A stretch of DNA of 13,960 nt from the NCBI GenBank assembly GCA_044356305.1, contig JBIKWM010000058.1, positions 1 to 13,960 of the forward strand, read 5' to 3'. Source of the stretch: JBIKWM01 sp044356305. Its GTDB lineage: Bacteria; Bacteroidota; Bacteroidia; UBA10329. Within the stretch, counting starts at the first letter, position 1, and the number at the start of each line of letters is the position of its first letter. The position numbers and the translations under genes are program-made. Under the pieces are notes generated by a model. That model searched no databases and was not told the DNA's origin. It saw only the letters and a program-made list of their open reading frames with translations. Shown here piece by piece: positions 7,103-13,720 of the stretch.

Positions 7103-8521
7103 ATGTCATTAGACACCCTTACAACTGCCCCTGCACAGGCCACCGACCGGTATGCCAAAACAGTGCAGGCCCAACGCGATTTCTTCAGCACCGGGGCCAC
7201 CCGCAGCCTCGAGTTCAGGCTCGATATGCTGCGCAAGCTGAAAGCGGGCATAGAGAAGAACGAGAAGAACCTGGTGGCCGCACTGAAGGCCGACCTGGGC
7301 AAGAGCGAGATGGAGGCCTACGCCACCGAGGTGGATGTGACCAAGGCCGAGATAGACCACATCTGCAAGAATCTGGGAGCGTGGATGCGCCCACAACGCG
7401 TGGGCACCCCGTTGTTCTTCTTCCCCGGCAACAGCTACACCATCTACGAACCGTACGGGGTGGCGCTGGTCATCTCCCCATGGAACTACCCCATCAAGAA
7501 CCTGTTCGGGCCGCTGCTCGGGGTGATAGCGGCCGGCAATACGGCCGTGCTGAAACCGTCTGAGATTTCGGCCGCATGTTCCAAGGCCGTGGCCGAGCTG
7601 ATCAGCGATGTGTTTGACCCGCGCTACATCACCTGTATCGAGGGCGGTGTGCAGGACACCTCTGAGCTGCTCAAGGAGCGTTTTGACTACCTCATTTTCA
7701 CCGGTGGCACCGAGATTGGCCGCATCGTGTATCAGGCCGCTGCCAGGCACCTGACGCCCGTAACACTCGAACTTGGCGGCAAGAGCCCCTGCATCATTGA
7801 CAGCGAGGTGAACCTGGACGTGACCGCCAAGCGTGTGGTGTGGGGCAAGTGTGTGAATGCGGGGCAGACCTGCATAGCACCCGACTACATCCTGGTGAAC
7901 AACAAGGTGAAGGCCCAATTCATTGAGCGGGTGAAGCACCACATCAGGGATTTCTTCGGTGACCCAGCCAAGCAGACCGAGGACCTGAGCCGCATCATCA
8001 GCGACCGCCACTTTCAGCGCATCAGCAAGATGCTGACGGGCGATATCGTGTGCGGGGGTGTGACAGATGCCTCGCAGCGATTCATCTACCCCACGGTGAT
8101 TGACAATGTGACCGATGAGCACCCCGCCATGCAGGAGGAGATATTCGGACCGGTGATGCCCATCATAGGCTACGACCGCTTTGATGAGGTGATATCGCGT
8201 ATCAACCGCGGGCAGAAACCACTGGCCCTGTACCTGTTCAGCAACAACACCCAGTTGCAGGAGCGGATAGTGCACGAGACCTCGAGCGGGGCGGTGCTCA
8301 TCAACGAGACCGTGATACATGCCGGGCATGCCGGGCTGCCCTTTGGTGGCGTGGGCAACTCGGGCATAGGGGCCTACAACGGCAGGGTCGGATTCGAGCA
8401 GTTCTCGCACCGCAAACCCGTGCTGAGGCGCAGCTTCCTGTTTGATGTGGCGCAGAAATATCCGCCCTACAACGCAGCCAAGGTCGGTTTCATCAAATTC
8501 GCCATCAAGCGCCTGCTGTGA
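7103..8521 (+). CDS. Aldehyde dehydrogenase, class 3 (ALDH3/fatty-aldehyde type)
   Basis: 472 residues, NAD(P)-dependent oxidation of aldehydes to acids. Catalytic features: SPWNYP with Asn128 for oxyanion stabilisation, KPSE (about 151-154) for cofactor binding, FTGGTEIGR (199-207) as the nucleotide-binding loop, general base Glu223 in TLELGGKSP, catalytic Cys257 in NAGQTCIAPDY, and EEIFGPVMPI. The short N-terminus, NAGQTCIAPDY and the PFGGVGNSGIGAYNG motif fit the class 3 group (fatty and aromatic aldehydes) rather than long-chain class 1/2 enzymes. The C-terminus ends in a hydrophobic, basic tail (VGFIKFAIKRLL), which may tie it to membranes, as in vertebrate fatty aldehyde dehydrogenase. 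Its TGA overlaps the GTG start of the next gene (GTGA). Next to an Mpo1-like gene it could oxidise aldehydes released by alpha-oxidation, or aldehydes from terpenoid alcohols. Confidence 0.95.
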   Translation: MSLDTLTTAPAQATDRYAKTVQAQRDFFSTGATRSLEFRLDMLRKLKAGIEKNEKNLVAALKADLGKSEMEAYATEVDVTKAEIDHICKNLGAWMRPQRVGTPLFFFPGNSYTIYEPYGVALVISPWNYPIKNLFGPLLGVIAAGNTAVLKPSEISAACSKAVAELISDVFDPRYITCIEGGVQDTSELLKERFDYLIFTGGTEIGRIVYQAAARHLTPVTLELGGKSPCIIDSEVNLDVTAKRVVWGKCVNAGQTCIAPDYILVNNKVKAQFIERVKHHIRDFFGDPAKQTEDLSRIISDRHFQRISKMLTGDIVCGGVTDASQRFIYPTVIDNVTDEHPAMQEEIFGPVMPIIGYDRFDEVISRINRGQKPLALYLFSNNTQLQERIVHETSSGAVLINETVIHAGHAGLPFGGVGNSGIGAYNGRVGFEQFSHRKPVLRRSFLFDVAQKYPPYNAAKVGFIKFAIKRLL

Positions 8522-9441
8522 GGCTGTTCCTTCCTGTAGTCCTATTCATTTTCTCCCTTGGGATGATGAAGGGCGCCACGGCCCAGCATCTCATCCTCAT
8601 CGGCATCGATGGCCTCAGCCCCGATGGCATAGCCAAGGCCCACACCCCGGTGATGGACAGCCTTGCCGCAGCGGGCACAGCCTGTATGAACGTGCAGGCC
8701 GTGCTGCCCACCAACAGCAGCCCCAACTGGGCCAGCATGATGATGGGCGCTGGCCCCGAGCTGCACAAGGTGCGTTCGAACAGCTGGCTGCGGGGCCTGC
8801 CCCACGGACGGCTCAACTGCCACGGCCGCACACGCAAGGGGCGCAGGGTGGCATCGTGGCCCACGTTCTATGGTGTGCTGCGTCAGCACAGGCCACAGGC
8901 GGTCATTGCCTGCTTCAACGACTGGCAGGACTACGACCGCCTGATAGAGCCCAACGTGCTGGACCGGCAGTGGCAGCCCTCGCACCGCGATGAGAAAGAG
9001 GGGCGCGGCCACCTGCTCACCATGCAGCATGCCATGGCCTTTTTTGCAGAGAAACGCCCCGACCTGCTCATGATCCACCTCGACCATGTGGACCATGCCG
9101 GGCACATGTCGGGCCACGGCACACCGGAGTATTACCGTTCGGTAGAGGTGGCCGACAGCCTCATAGGTGTGCTGATGGCAAGTGTGCGGGCAGCCGGGAT
9201 GGCCGACAGGGTGACCGTGCTGGTGACAGCCGACCACGGGGGCCTGGGCCACGGCCACGGGGGCGACACCCCACAGGAGCGCACTGTGCCGTGGATACTC
9301 TGCGGCCCTACCATACGAAAAGGCCTGAGCCTGCCCGGCCCATTCCCCACCTACCATACAGCCCACACCGTGGTGCGCCTGTTCGGGGCCGCCCCGCCCG
9401 ATTGCTGGACCGGTGCGGCCGTCACAGAGGCATTTGAATGA
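8518..9441 (+). CDS. Exported alkaline-phosphatase-superfamily phosphodiesterase/phosphatase
   Basis: 307 residues. The GTG start at 8518 overlaps the preceding stop (GTGA) and is supported because it opens on a signal peptide (MRLFLPVVLFIFSLGMMKG, ATAQ before the mature part); the next ATG would cut into the hydrophobic core. The mature protein has the two-metal core of type I phosphodiesterase/nucleotide pyrophosphatase enzymes: GIDG (Asp31), the nucleophile region LPTNSSPNWASM where Ser67 sits in place of the usual Thr, DHVDHAGH (Asp189, His193), TADHGG (Asp239, His240) and a later His in GHGHGGD (His247). Expected to act in the periplasm or outside on phosphomono- or diesters, perhaps nucleotides or phospholipid headgroups. 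It is compact next to larger NPPs. An exported hydrolase within an acyl-CoA operon is unexpected; release of lipid from a phosphorylated precursor is speculation. Confidence 0.88.
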   Translation: MRLFLPVVLFIFSLGMMKGATAQHLILIGIDGLSPDGIAKAHTPVMDSLAAAGTACMNVQAVLPTNSSPNWASMMMGAGPELHKVRSNSWLRGLPHGRLNCHGRTRKGRRVASWPTFYGVLRQHRPQAVIACFNDWQDYDRLIEPNVLDRQWQPSHRDEKEGRGHLLTMQHAMAFFAEKRPDLLMIHLDHVDHAGHMSGHGTPEYYRSVEVADSLIGVLMASVRAAGMADRVTVLVTADHGGLGHGHGGDTPQERTVPWILCGPTIRKGLSLPGPFPTYHTAHTVVRLFGAAPPDCWTGAAVTEAFE

Positions 9442-9459
9442 ACCTGATCCCCTTTGAAG

Positions 9460-10281
9460 ATGATCTACCCGAAAGAGACCTGTACCGACCTGAGCGCACA
9501 CCGCTTCGCTCGGCTCATAGTGAAGCTCGAGGCCCCGTTGCTCACCATCACCCTGAACCGGCCTGAGAAGAAGAACGCCATGGACCCAGTGATGTTCCGC
9601 GAGCTGGCCTACGCCCTGAGCTGCGCCAAGCACGACCACCGCATCTGGACCGTGAAGCTGAATGCCAATGGCGATGTGTTCTGCTCCGGTGCCGACCTCA
9701 AGGCGTTTGCGGGCATGGAAGAAGAGACCGACTCGACCATACCCGAACCCAATGGTGAGATCGTGATCGGAGATGTGTTCGCGCAGCTTTACAAGCCGTG
9801 CGTGGCGGTAGTGAATGGCCCGGTGATGGCAGGCGGGTTCCTCCTGATATGCGGATGCACCCATGTGGTGGCGGCCGACACGGCCACCTTCCGCCTGCCC
9901 GAGGTGAAACGCGGCCTGTGGCCCTTTCAGGTCACAGCCAGCCTGCTGAACGTGATGACACCCCGCGCCATCATGAACCTGTGCATGAGCGGAGAGGCCA
10001 TAGGGGCCGAAGAGGCCTACCGGCTGGGACTGGTGACGCACATGGTGGCGGCCGATGGTCTATTAGACGTGGCCGCTGACCTGATCACCGATCTGCTCAG
10101 CAACTCGCCCACCGCCATCCGCATGGGGCTGGAGGCATTCCACGCCATGCGCGACATGCCCGGCCACGAGCGGCACGCCTACCTGAAGGAACAGCTGATG
10201 CAGTGCCTGCAGACACAGGACGCGGCCGAAGGGCTTCAGGCATTCATGCAGAAGAGACCCGCATTCTGGACCGGACAATGA
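9460..10281 (+). CDS. Enoyl-CoA hydratase/isomerase (crotonase) family protein
   Basis: 273 residues from the ATG at 9460, 18 bp after the previous stop; a TTG two codons earlier is possible. The crotonase fold is shown by TLNRPEKKNAMD (32-42), the first oxyanion-hole segment FCSGADLKAF (74-83), GPVMAGG (120-126) for the second oxyanion amide, and FRLPEVKRGLWP (144-155). In hydratases two glutamates activate water. Here the second is kept (Glu148 in LPEV), but the first position, in GGxEL of classical enzymes, is Leu128 (AGGFLL). That suggests an isomerase-like or modified reaction. Its TGA overlaps the AtuA start (ATGA), so the two products are probably made together. In the citronellol/geraniol pathway a hydratase of this family (AtuE) acts with AtuA; this gene could be its counterpart, but the exact substrate is not readable. 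Confidence 0.9.
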   Translation: MIYPKETCTDLSAHRFARLIVKLEAPLLTITLNRPEKKNAMDPVMFRELAYALSCAKHDHRIWTVKLNANGDVFCSGADLKAFAGMEEETDSTIPEPNGEIVIGDVFAQLYKPCVAVVNGPVMAGGFLLICGCTHVVAADTATFRLPEVKRGLWPFQVTASLLNVMTPRAIMNLCMSGEAIGAEEAYRLGLVTHMVAADGLLDVAADLITDLLSNSPTAIRMGLEAFHAMRDMPGHERHAYLKEQLMQCLQTQDAAEGLQAFMQKRPAFWTGQ

Positions 10282-11666
10282 CCCAACCGATGGAAAAGAA
10301 AGTGCGCATAGCGGCCGGACAGGGATTCTATGGCGACAGCCCCATGTCGGCCATACGCACGGCCATGGCCGGGGCCACCGACTACTTCGTGCACGATGCG
10401 CTGGCCGAACTCACGCTGTCGATCCTGCAAAAGGACCGCATGCGCGACCCGCAGGCCGGCTACGCCCGCGATATCGACATCCTTGCCAAGACCCTCTACC
10501 CCATGGCCCTGGCCAAAGGGATGCGCATAGTGACCAACAGCGGGGGCCTGAACCCCCACAGCGCGGCCCAGCGCGTGGTGGCCGCCCTGGCCAAGCAGGG
10601 ACTGAAAGGCAAGAAAGTGGCCGTGATAACGGGCGATGATGTGCTGCCGCGCCTTGCAGAACTGCAGGAAGGGGGCGAGACCCTGGCCCACCTCGACACG
10701 GGAGTGCCCTTTGCCCAGAACACCTACGAGGTGACCCACGCCAACGTGTATGTGGGCGCACAGGCCGTGGCCGATGCGCTGGCGGCCGGGGCCGACATCA
10801 TACTGGCCGGCCGCGTGGCCGACCCATGCCTCACCCTCGGCATCCTGATGCACGAGTTCGGTTGGCAGGCCCATCAGTACGACCTACTGGCCGCGGGCAT
10901 CACCATTGGGCACCTGCTTGAATGTGGCGGACAGGCCTCGGGAGGCAACTCGTATGCCGAATGGCCCATGGACTACGGCATAAGCAACCTGGGCTACCCC
11001 ATTGCCGAGGTGAGCGCTGACGGCACGGCCGTGTTCAGCATACTGGACGGTGACGGGGGCCGCATGAGCCGCGACACCCTGCGCGAGCAGCTGGTGTATG
11101 AGATACACGACCCGGCCAACTACATGACCCCCGATGTGACGGTTGACCTGACCCAGGTGCAGTTGCACGAGACGTCACCCGGGCACGTAAGGCTGAGCGG
11201 TGTGAGGGGCAGGCCACGGCCCGAGAGGCTCAAGCTCACCATCGGCCTCAACGAGGGCTACACCAGCGAGCAGTTCTTCTTCTTCTCGCGGCCATTCGCC
11301 TACGAGAAGGCCCAGAAATTCATTGCGGCCGCACACGAGATATGGGACAGCCTGCCGGTGATGCTGGAGCGCAGAGAGGTGAACCTGATAGGCATAAACG
11401 GCATACATGGCGAGGCCGCCCCGGCCCCATCGCAGGAGTGGATAGACCAGATGAACGAGATAGGCGTGCGTGTGTGCGTGAAGCACAGCGATGAGCGCGC
11501 GGGCAAGATTGCCATGCAGGGCATAGTGTGCCTCGGGCTCAACGGCCCTCCCGGTGCCGTGGGCATACCCGGCTGGGGCAAGGTGAACCGCGCCATGCTG
11601 AGCCTCTGGCCCACCCTGATTGACCGCAGGTGGATATCCGAACAGGTGACCGTGACCGAAGTCTGA
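10278..11666 (+). CDS. AtuA-family protein (DUF1446), acyclic terpene/acyl-CoA catabolism, N-terminal part only
   Basis: 462 residues from the ATG at 10278, which overlaps the previous stop as ATGA; an upstream in-frame start at 10203 lies inside the hydratase gene and was rejected. The sequence carries the landmarks of the AtuA/DUF1446 domain: AGQGFYGDSPMSA (13-25), TNSGGLNPHSAAQRV (87-100), GRVADPCLTLG (178-188), LLECGGQASGGNSY (213-226), DGDGGRMS and LGLNGPPGAVG (419-428). AtuA in Pseudomonas is required for growth on citronellol/citronellate, but its reaction is unknown. Usual AtuA proteins are near 590 residues and end in a ferredoxin-fold domain; here that domain is a separate gene 39 bp downstream (462 + 99 residues together approach the fused length). 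The carboxylase subunits AtuC/AtuF are not in this window. Family call is strong; role in the cell is inferred from neighbours. Confidence 0.9.
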   Translation: MTQPMEKKVRIAAGQGFYGDSPMSAIRTAMAGATDYFVHDALAELTLSILQKDRMRDPQAGYARDIDILAKTLYPMALAKGMRIVTNSGGLNPHSAAQRVVAALAKQGLKGKKVAVITGDDVLPRLAELQEGGETLAHLDTGVPFAQNTYEVTHANVYVGAQAVADALAAGADIILAGRVADPCLTLGILMHEFGWQAHQYDLLAAGITIGHLLECGGQASGGNSYAEWPMDYGISNLGYPIAEVSADGTAVFSILDGDGGRMSRDTLREQLVYEIHDPANYMTPDVTVDLTQVQLHETSPGHVRLSGVRGRPRPERLKLTIGLNEGYTSEQFFFFSRPFAYEKAQKFIAAAHEIWDSLPVMLERREVNLIGINGIHGEAAPAPSQEWIDQMNEIGVRVCVKHSDERAGKIAMQGIVCLGLNGPPGAVGIPGWGKVNRAMLSLWPTLIDRRWISEQVTVTEV

Positions 11667-11705
11667 CCCATCGCCACCCCTACCCTACCCCCTTATCACA
11701 CCACC

Positions 11706-12005
11706 ATGAGACTCATTGACATAGCCTCGGCCCGCTCGGGCGACAAGAACGATGTGTGCAACATAGGCGTGATGGCCCGCAGGCCCGAGGACTACCCTCT
11801 GCTGAAGCAGGTGCTCACGGCCCAGCGCGTAAAGGACCATTTCGGGCCACTCATCAAAGGCGATGTGACCCGCTATGAATGGGACAGCATCGAATCGCTC
11901 AACTTCGTGTGCCAAGGGGCGCTGGACGGGGGCGCATCGCGCTCCATGCGCATGGACACCCTGGGCAAGAACTTCAGCAGCCACCTGCTGATGATGGAAA
12001 TCTGA
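11706..12005 (+). CDS. AtuA-like ferredoxin-fold domain protein (stand-alone C-terminal AtuA domain)
   Basis: 99 residues starting at ATG 11706. The N-terminal block LIDIASARSGDKNDVCNIGV is the hallmark of the C-terminal domain of full-length AtuA proteins (ARSGDKgD.aNIGV), followed by RRPEDYPLLKQVLTAQRVKDHF and a closing LNFVCQGALDGGASRSMRMD segment with the expected beta-strand, helix, Gly-rich order. It sits 39 bp after the DUF1446 gene with no terminator between, so the pair probably forms the two chains of one AtuA assembly. The fold and partnership are known from fused homologues; the complex is inference. It is the last gene of the operon; the heptamer array begins 3 bp after its stop. 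Confidence 0.85.
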   Translation: MRLIDIASARSGDKNDVCNIGVMARRPEDYPLLKQVLTAQRVKDHFGPLIKGDVTRYEWDSIESLNFVCQGALDGGASRSMRMDTLGKNFSSHLLMMEI

Positions 12006-12007
12006 AT

Positions 12008-12077
12008 GATTGTGGATTGCTGATTGCTGATTGGCGATTGTTGATTGCTGATTGGCGATTGCTGATTGTTGATTGTT
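12008..12077. repeat. Heptamer tandem array, ten copies of GATTGNN
   Basis: Ten exact heptamers GATTG+NN run without interruption. The last two bases are TG, CT, CT, GC, TT, CT, GC, CT, TT, TT, so the GATTG core is invariant while the linker varies. The array starts 3 bp after the stop of the AtuA-like gene and ends at GATATTC. Similar GATTGNN strings occur between genes in many Bacteroidota genomes, and their translations (LLIADW type) appear as false proteins. The role is unknown; copy number may vary between strains. Confidence 0.9.
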
Positions 12078-12186
12078 GATATTCGTTAGTCCAAAGGCGC
12101 AGCCATGCGCGGAGCACGGTGATGGAACAGCAGCAGTCTGAAACAGCTATGCGAGTTAAATCGCCAAAGCAGGTAGGCTGGAGAGG

Positions 12187-12627
12187 TCAGTCAATGACCA
12201 TTTTCTTATGACGCTCTTCTGCATCATTGTATACTGGATATATAGATCTTGCGGTTTGAACAGCCTGATAGGTTCCATCTTTTCCAATCATGGGTGACAT
12301 TGGTGCAAGTTGGCCGAACTGCATTTCAGCCGCCCAATATGGTTTAGGCTTTTTGATCAGGAGTGGAGCTTCAGTAACGCCATCCTTTTGCCCCTGGATA
12401 GGCATAAAAAGGTTGGGTCGGACAGTTGGTCTATTGGTTTTCGGCTTGGTACGAAGTCTTTCTGTATTCAATTCAGGTACGGTAATTCTCAATTCACCCA
12501 GAGAAGGGAAAGTGCTGTTCCGATATGTGGTGTCAAGTTGCGCCACACAGGCCTGGCACCACAATAAGCCTGACATGAACAGGACAGTAAATCCTATTTC
12601 ATGCTTGGGATTTCGTTCAGACTTCAC
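12187..12627 (-). CDS. Small secreted protein of unknown function
   Basis: Open minus-strand frame, stop TGA at 12189-12187. The start is uncertain: a GTG at 12627 gives 146 residues and a plausible signal peptide (charged KSERNPKHE, hydrophobic IGFTVLFMSGLLW, then CQACVAQ). An ATG at 12681 and a TTG at 12852 in the same frame would give longer forms whose extra N-terminus looks like random translation. The mature part is about 115 residues, basic and Pro-rich (RTKPKTNRPTVRPNLF, LIKKPKPYW), ending charged (DAEERHKKMVID), with no membrane segment. I recognise no family. The DNA is visibly lower in GC than the metabolic genes to the left, consistent with acquired or fast-evolving DNA. A plus-strand frame over the same bases (12290-12715) lacks a signal peptide or protein-like pattern and was judged a shadow. 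Confidence 0.5.
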   Translation of the reverse strand: MKSERNPKHEIGFTVLFMSGLLWCQACVAQLDTTYRNSTFPSLGELRITVPELNTERLRTKPKTNRPTVRPNLFMPIQGQKDGVTEAPLLIKKPKPYWAAEMQFGQLAPMSPMIGKDGTYQAVQTARSIYPVYNDAEERHKKMVID

Positions 12628-13132
12628 TTCAATTTCCCAGGCGCCTAAAGCAAGGGAATCAAAGCTGGTCTTTCTCACCATTTGCCGTATAAGTACTTGG
12701 ATGTTCACCGTATAGCGTTCAGCTTGGATGAGAATCGCCAGGGCGCTAAGGCAGGTGTCAAAGATAAAATCTTGGAATACAGCACGCCAGTGTAGTATAG
12801 GAAATATTACGGTCCACGGACATAGACGGCCCATCCGATCACCGTTCTCCAACCATCAATATCCGGTCATCAAATCTCTATCGCGGCCATTGGGTGTGGG
12901 GCAGCCATCCACGTACCATAGCTGAGAGATTGTGTTGCCTCTGCCCTGCGGCCCGACCGGTAGGATGGAACGACCCCACACGTCAGGTGACGCAGACAGG
13001 TATATCACCTCACTGATAGGCACACGGACCGAACCGCTATTTTCGCCTGTGCGGAGAGGCGAATCATGCTGATCCCGGATCCGCGACAATGAACGGGTGA
13101 GTAATAGGGCAGAGCAACATGAAGGTAGACAG
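12628..13132 (-). other. Intergenic stretch, possibly holding a decayed minus-strand reading frame
   Basis: About 500 bases without a confident gene. On the minus strand the phase of the small secreted protein stays open upstream from 12627 to 12858, is broken by one TGA (12858-12856), then stays open again past 13096 up to 13296. The peptide before the TGA (SGSVRVPISEVIYLSA, then GRGNTISQLWYVDGC) is not obviously repetitive and could be protein. It may be a gene remnant with a nonsense mutation or an accident of base composition. A short stem TATCA/TGATA lies near 13004-13019. No tRNA or clear promoter was seen. Confidence 0.3.
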
Positions 13133-13678
13133 ATGATGCAGATGGACATGGAGAAACTCAAATATCCGATCGGCAGGTTTGACCGACCTCTGATCATAAC
13201 GGACGATATCCTCAATAAGTGGATCGCTGATATCTCAACGTTTCCGGCAAGGCTCAGAGCCGAAGTCTGTGACCTGAGTGAGGAGCAACTTGACACGCCA
13301 TACAGACCTGACGGCTGGACGATAAGGCAGGTGGTGCATCATTGTGCCGACAGCCATATGAACAGCCTGACCCGCCTTAAGCTCGCCCTGACAGAAGACA
13401 GCCCGACCATAAGACCCTATTTTGAGGCACGATGGGCGGAACTCCCGGATTCGAAGGGCATGCCCATCGGACCATCGTTGAAAATGATAGAAGGGATACA
13501 TGAGAGATGGACCGTGCTGTTGAACAACCTGACGCACGAACAACATGCGCGGACCTTTATTCATCCTCAACACGGGATCACCTTCAGAGTGGATGAGAAT
13601 ATCGGGGTATATGCGTGGCATTGCAACCACCATCTGGCCCACATAACCGAGACTAAGAAGAGGAACAACTGGAGCTGA
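13133..13678 (+). CDS. DinB/YfiT-family metal-dependent protein (bacillithiol S-transferase-like)
   Basis: 181 residues from the ATG at 13133; ATGs at 13136, 13142 and 13148 are also possible, and family similarity starts at MEKLKYPIGRF. The four-helix DinB-like fold is indicated by GWTIRQVVHHCADSHMN (61-77) with a metal-binding His at 69 or 70, and by YAWHCNHHLAHI (160-171) with HxxxH ligands (His163, His167); these match the three-His metal site of Bacillus YfiT (178 residues). LKLALTEDSPTIRPY and WAELPDS are typical YfiT sequences. Family members include nickel-dependent hydrolases and thiol S-transferases that detoxify electrophiles with bacillithiol. It appears complete and stands alone; palindromic repeats begin about 40 bp after its stop. 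The upstream in-frame ATG at 13097 adds residues outside the family alignment. Confidence 0.9.
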   Translation: MMQMDMEKLKYPIGRFDRPLIITDDILNKWIADISTFPARLRAEVCDLSEEQLDTPYRPDGWTIRQVVHHCADSHMNSLTRLKLALTEDSPTIRPYFEARWAELPDSKGMPIGPSLKMIEGIHERWTVLLNNLTHEQHARTFIHPQHGITFRVDENIGVYAWHCNHHLAHITETKKRNNWS

Positions 13679-13720
13679 TAATAAGGCATCGGAACTGAGT
13701 ATATCGATTGCCGTCAGATC

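Noticed and set aside
7109..8410. 433-codon minus-strand open frame opposite the aldehyde dehydrogenase
   Set aside because: The plus strand carries all ALDH catalytic motifs; the antisense frame is compositional.
8542..10041. 499-codon minus-strand open frame opposite the phosphodiesterase and crotonase genes
   Set aside because: Crosses two real genes and their junction; low-complexity His/Gly/Val translation.
11879..12079. Short plus-strand frame with a repeated LLIADWR peptide
   Set aside because: The repeat is only the translation of the GATTGNN heptamer array; the first half is a shifted frame of the AtuA-like gene.
12097..12110. Small hairpin GCGCA-GCCA-TGCGC after the heptamer array
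   Set aside because: A 5-bp stem with no T-tract is too weak to call a terminator for the AtuA operon.
12290..12715. 141-codon plus-strand frame opposite the small secreted protein
   Set aside because: No signal peptide, domain or good leader; the minus strand has a better signal-peptide and mature-domain pattern, although neither strand is certain.
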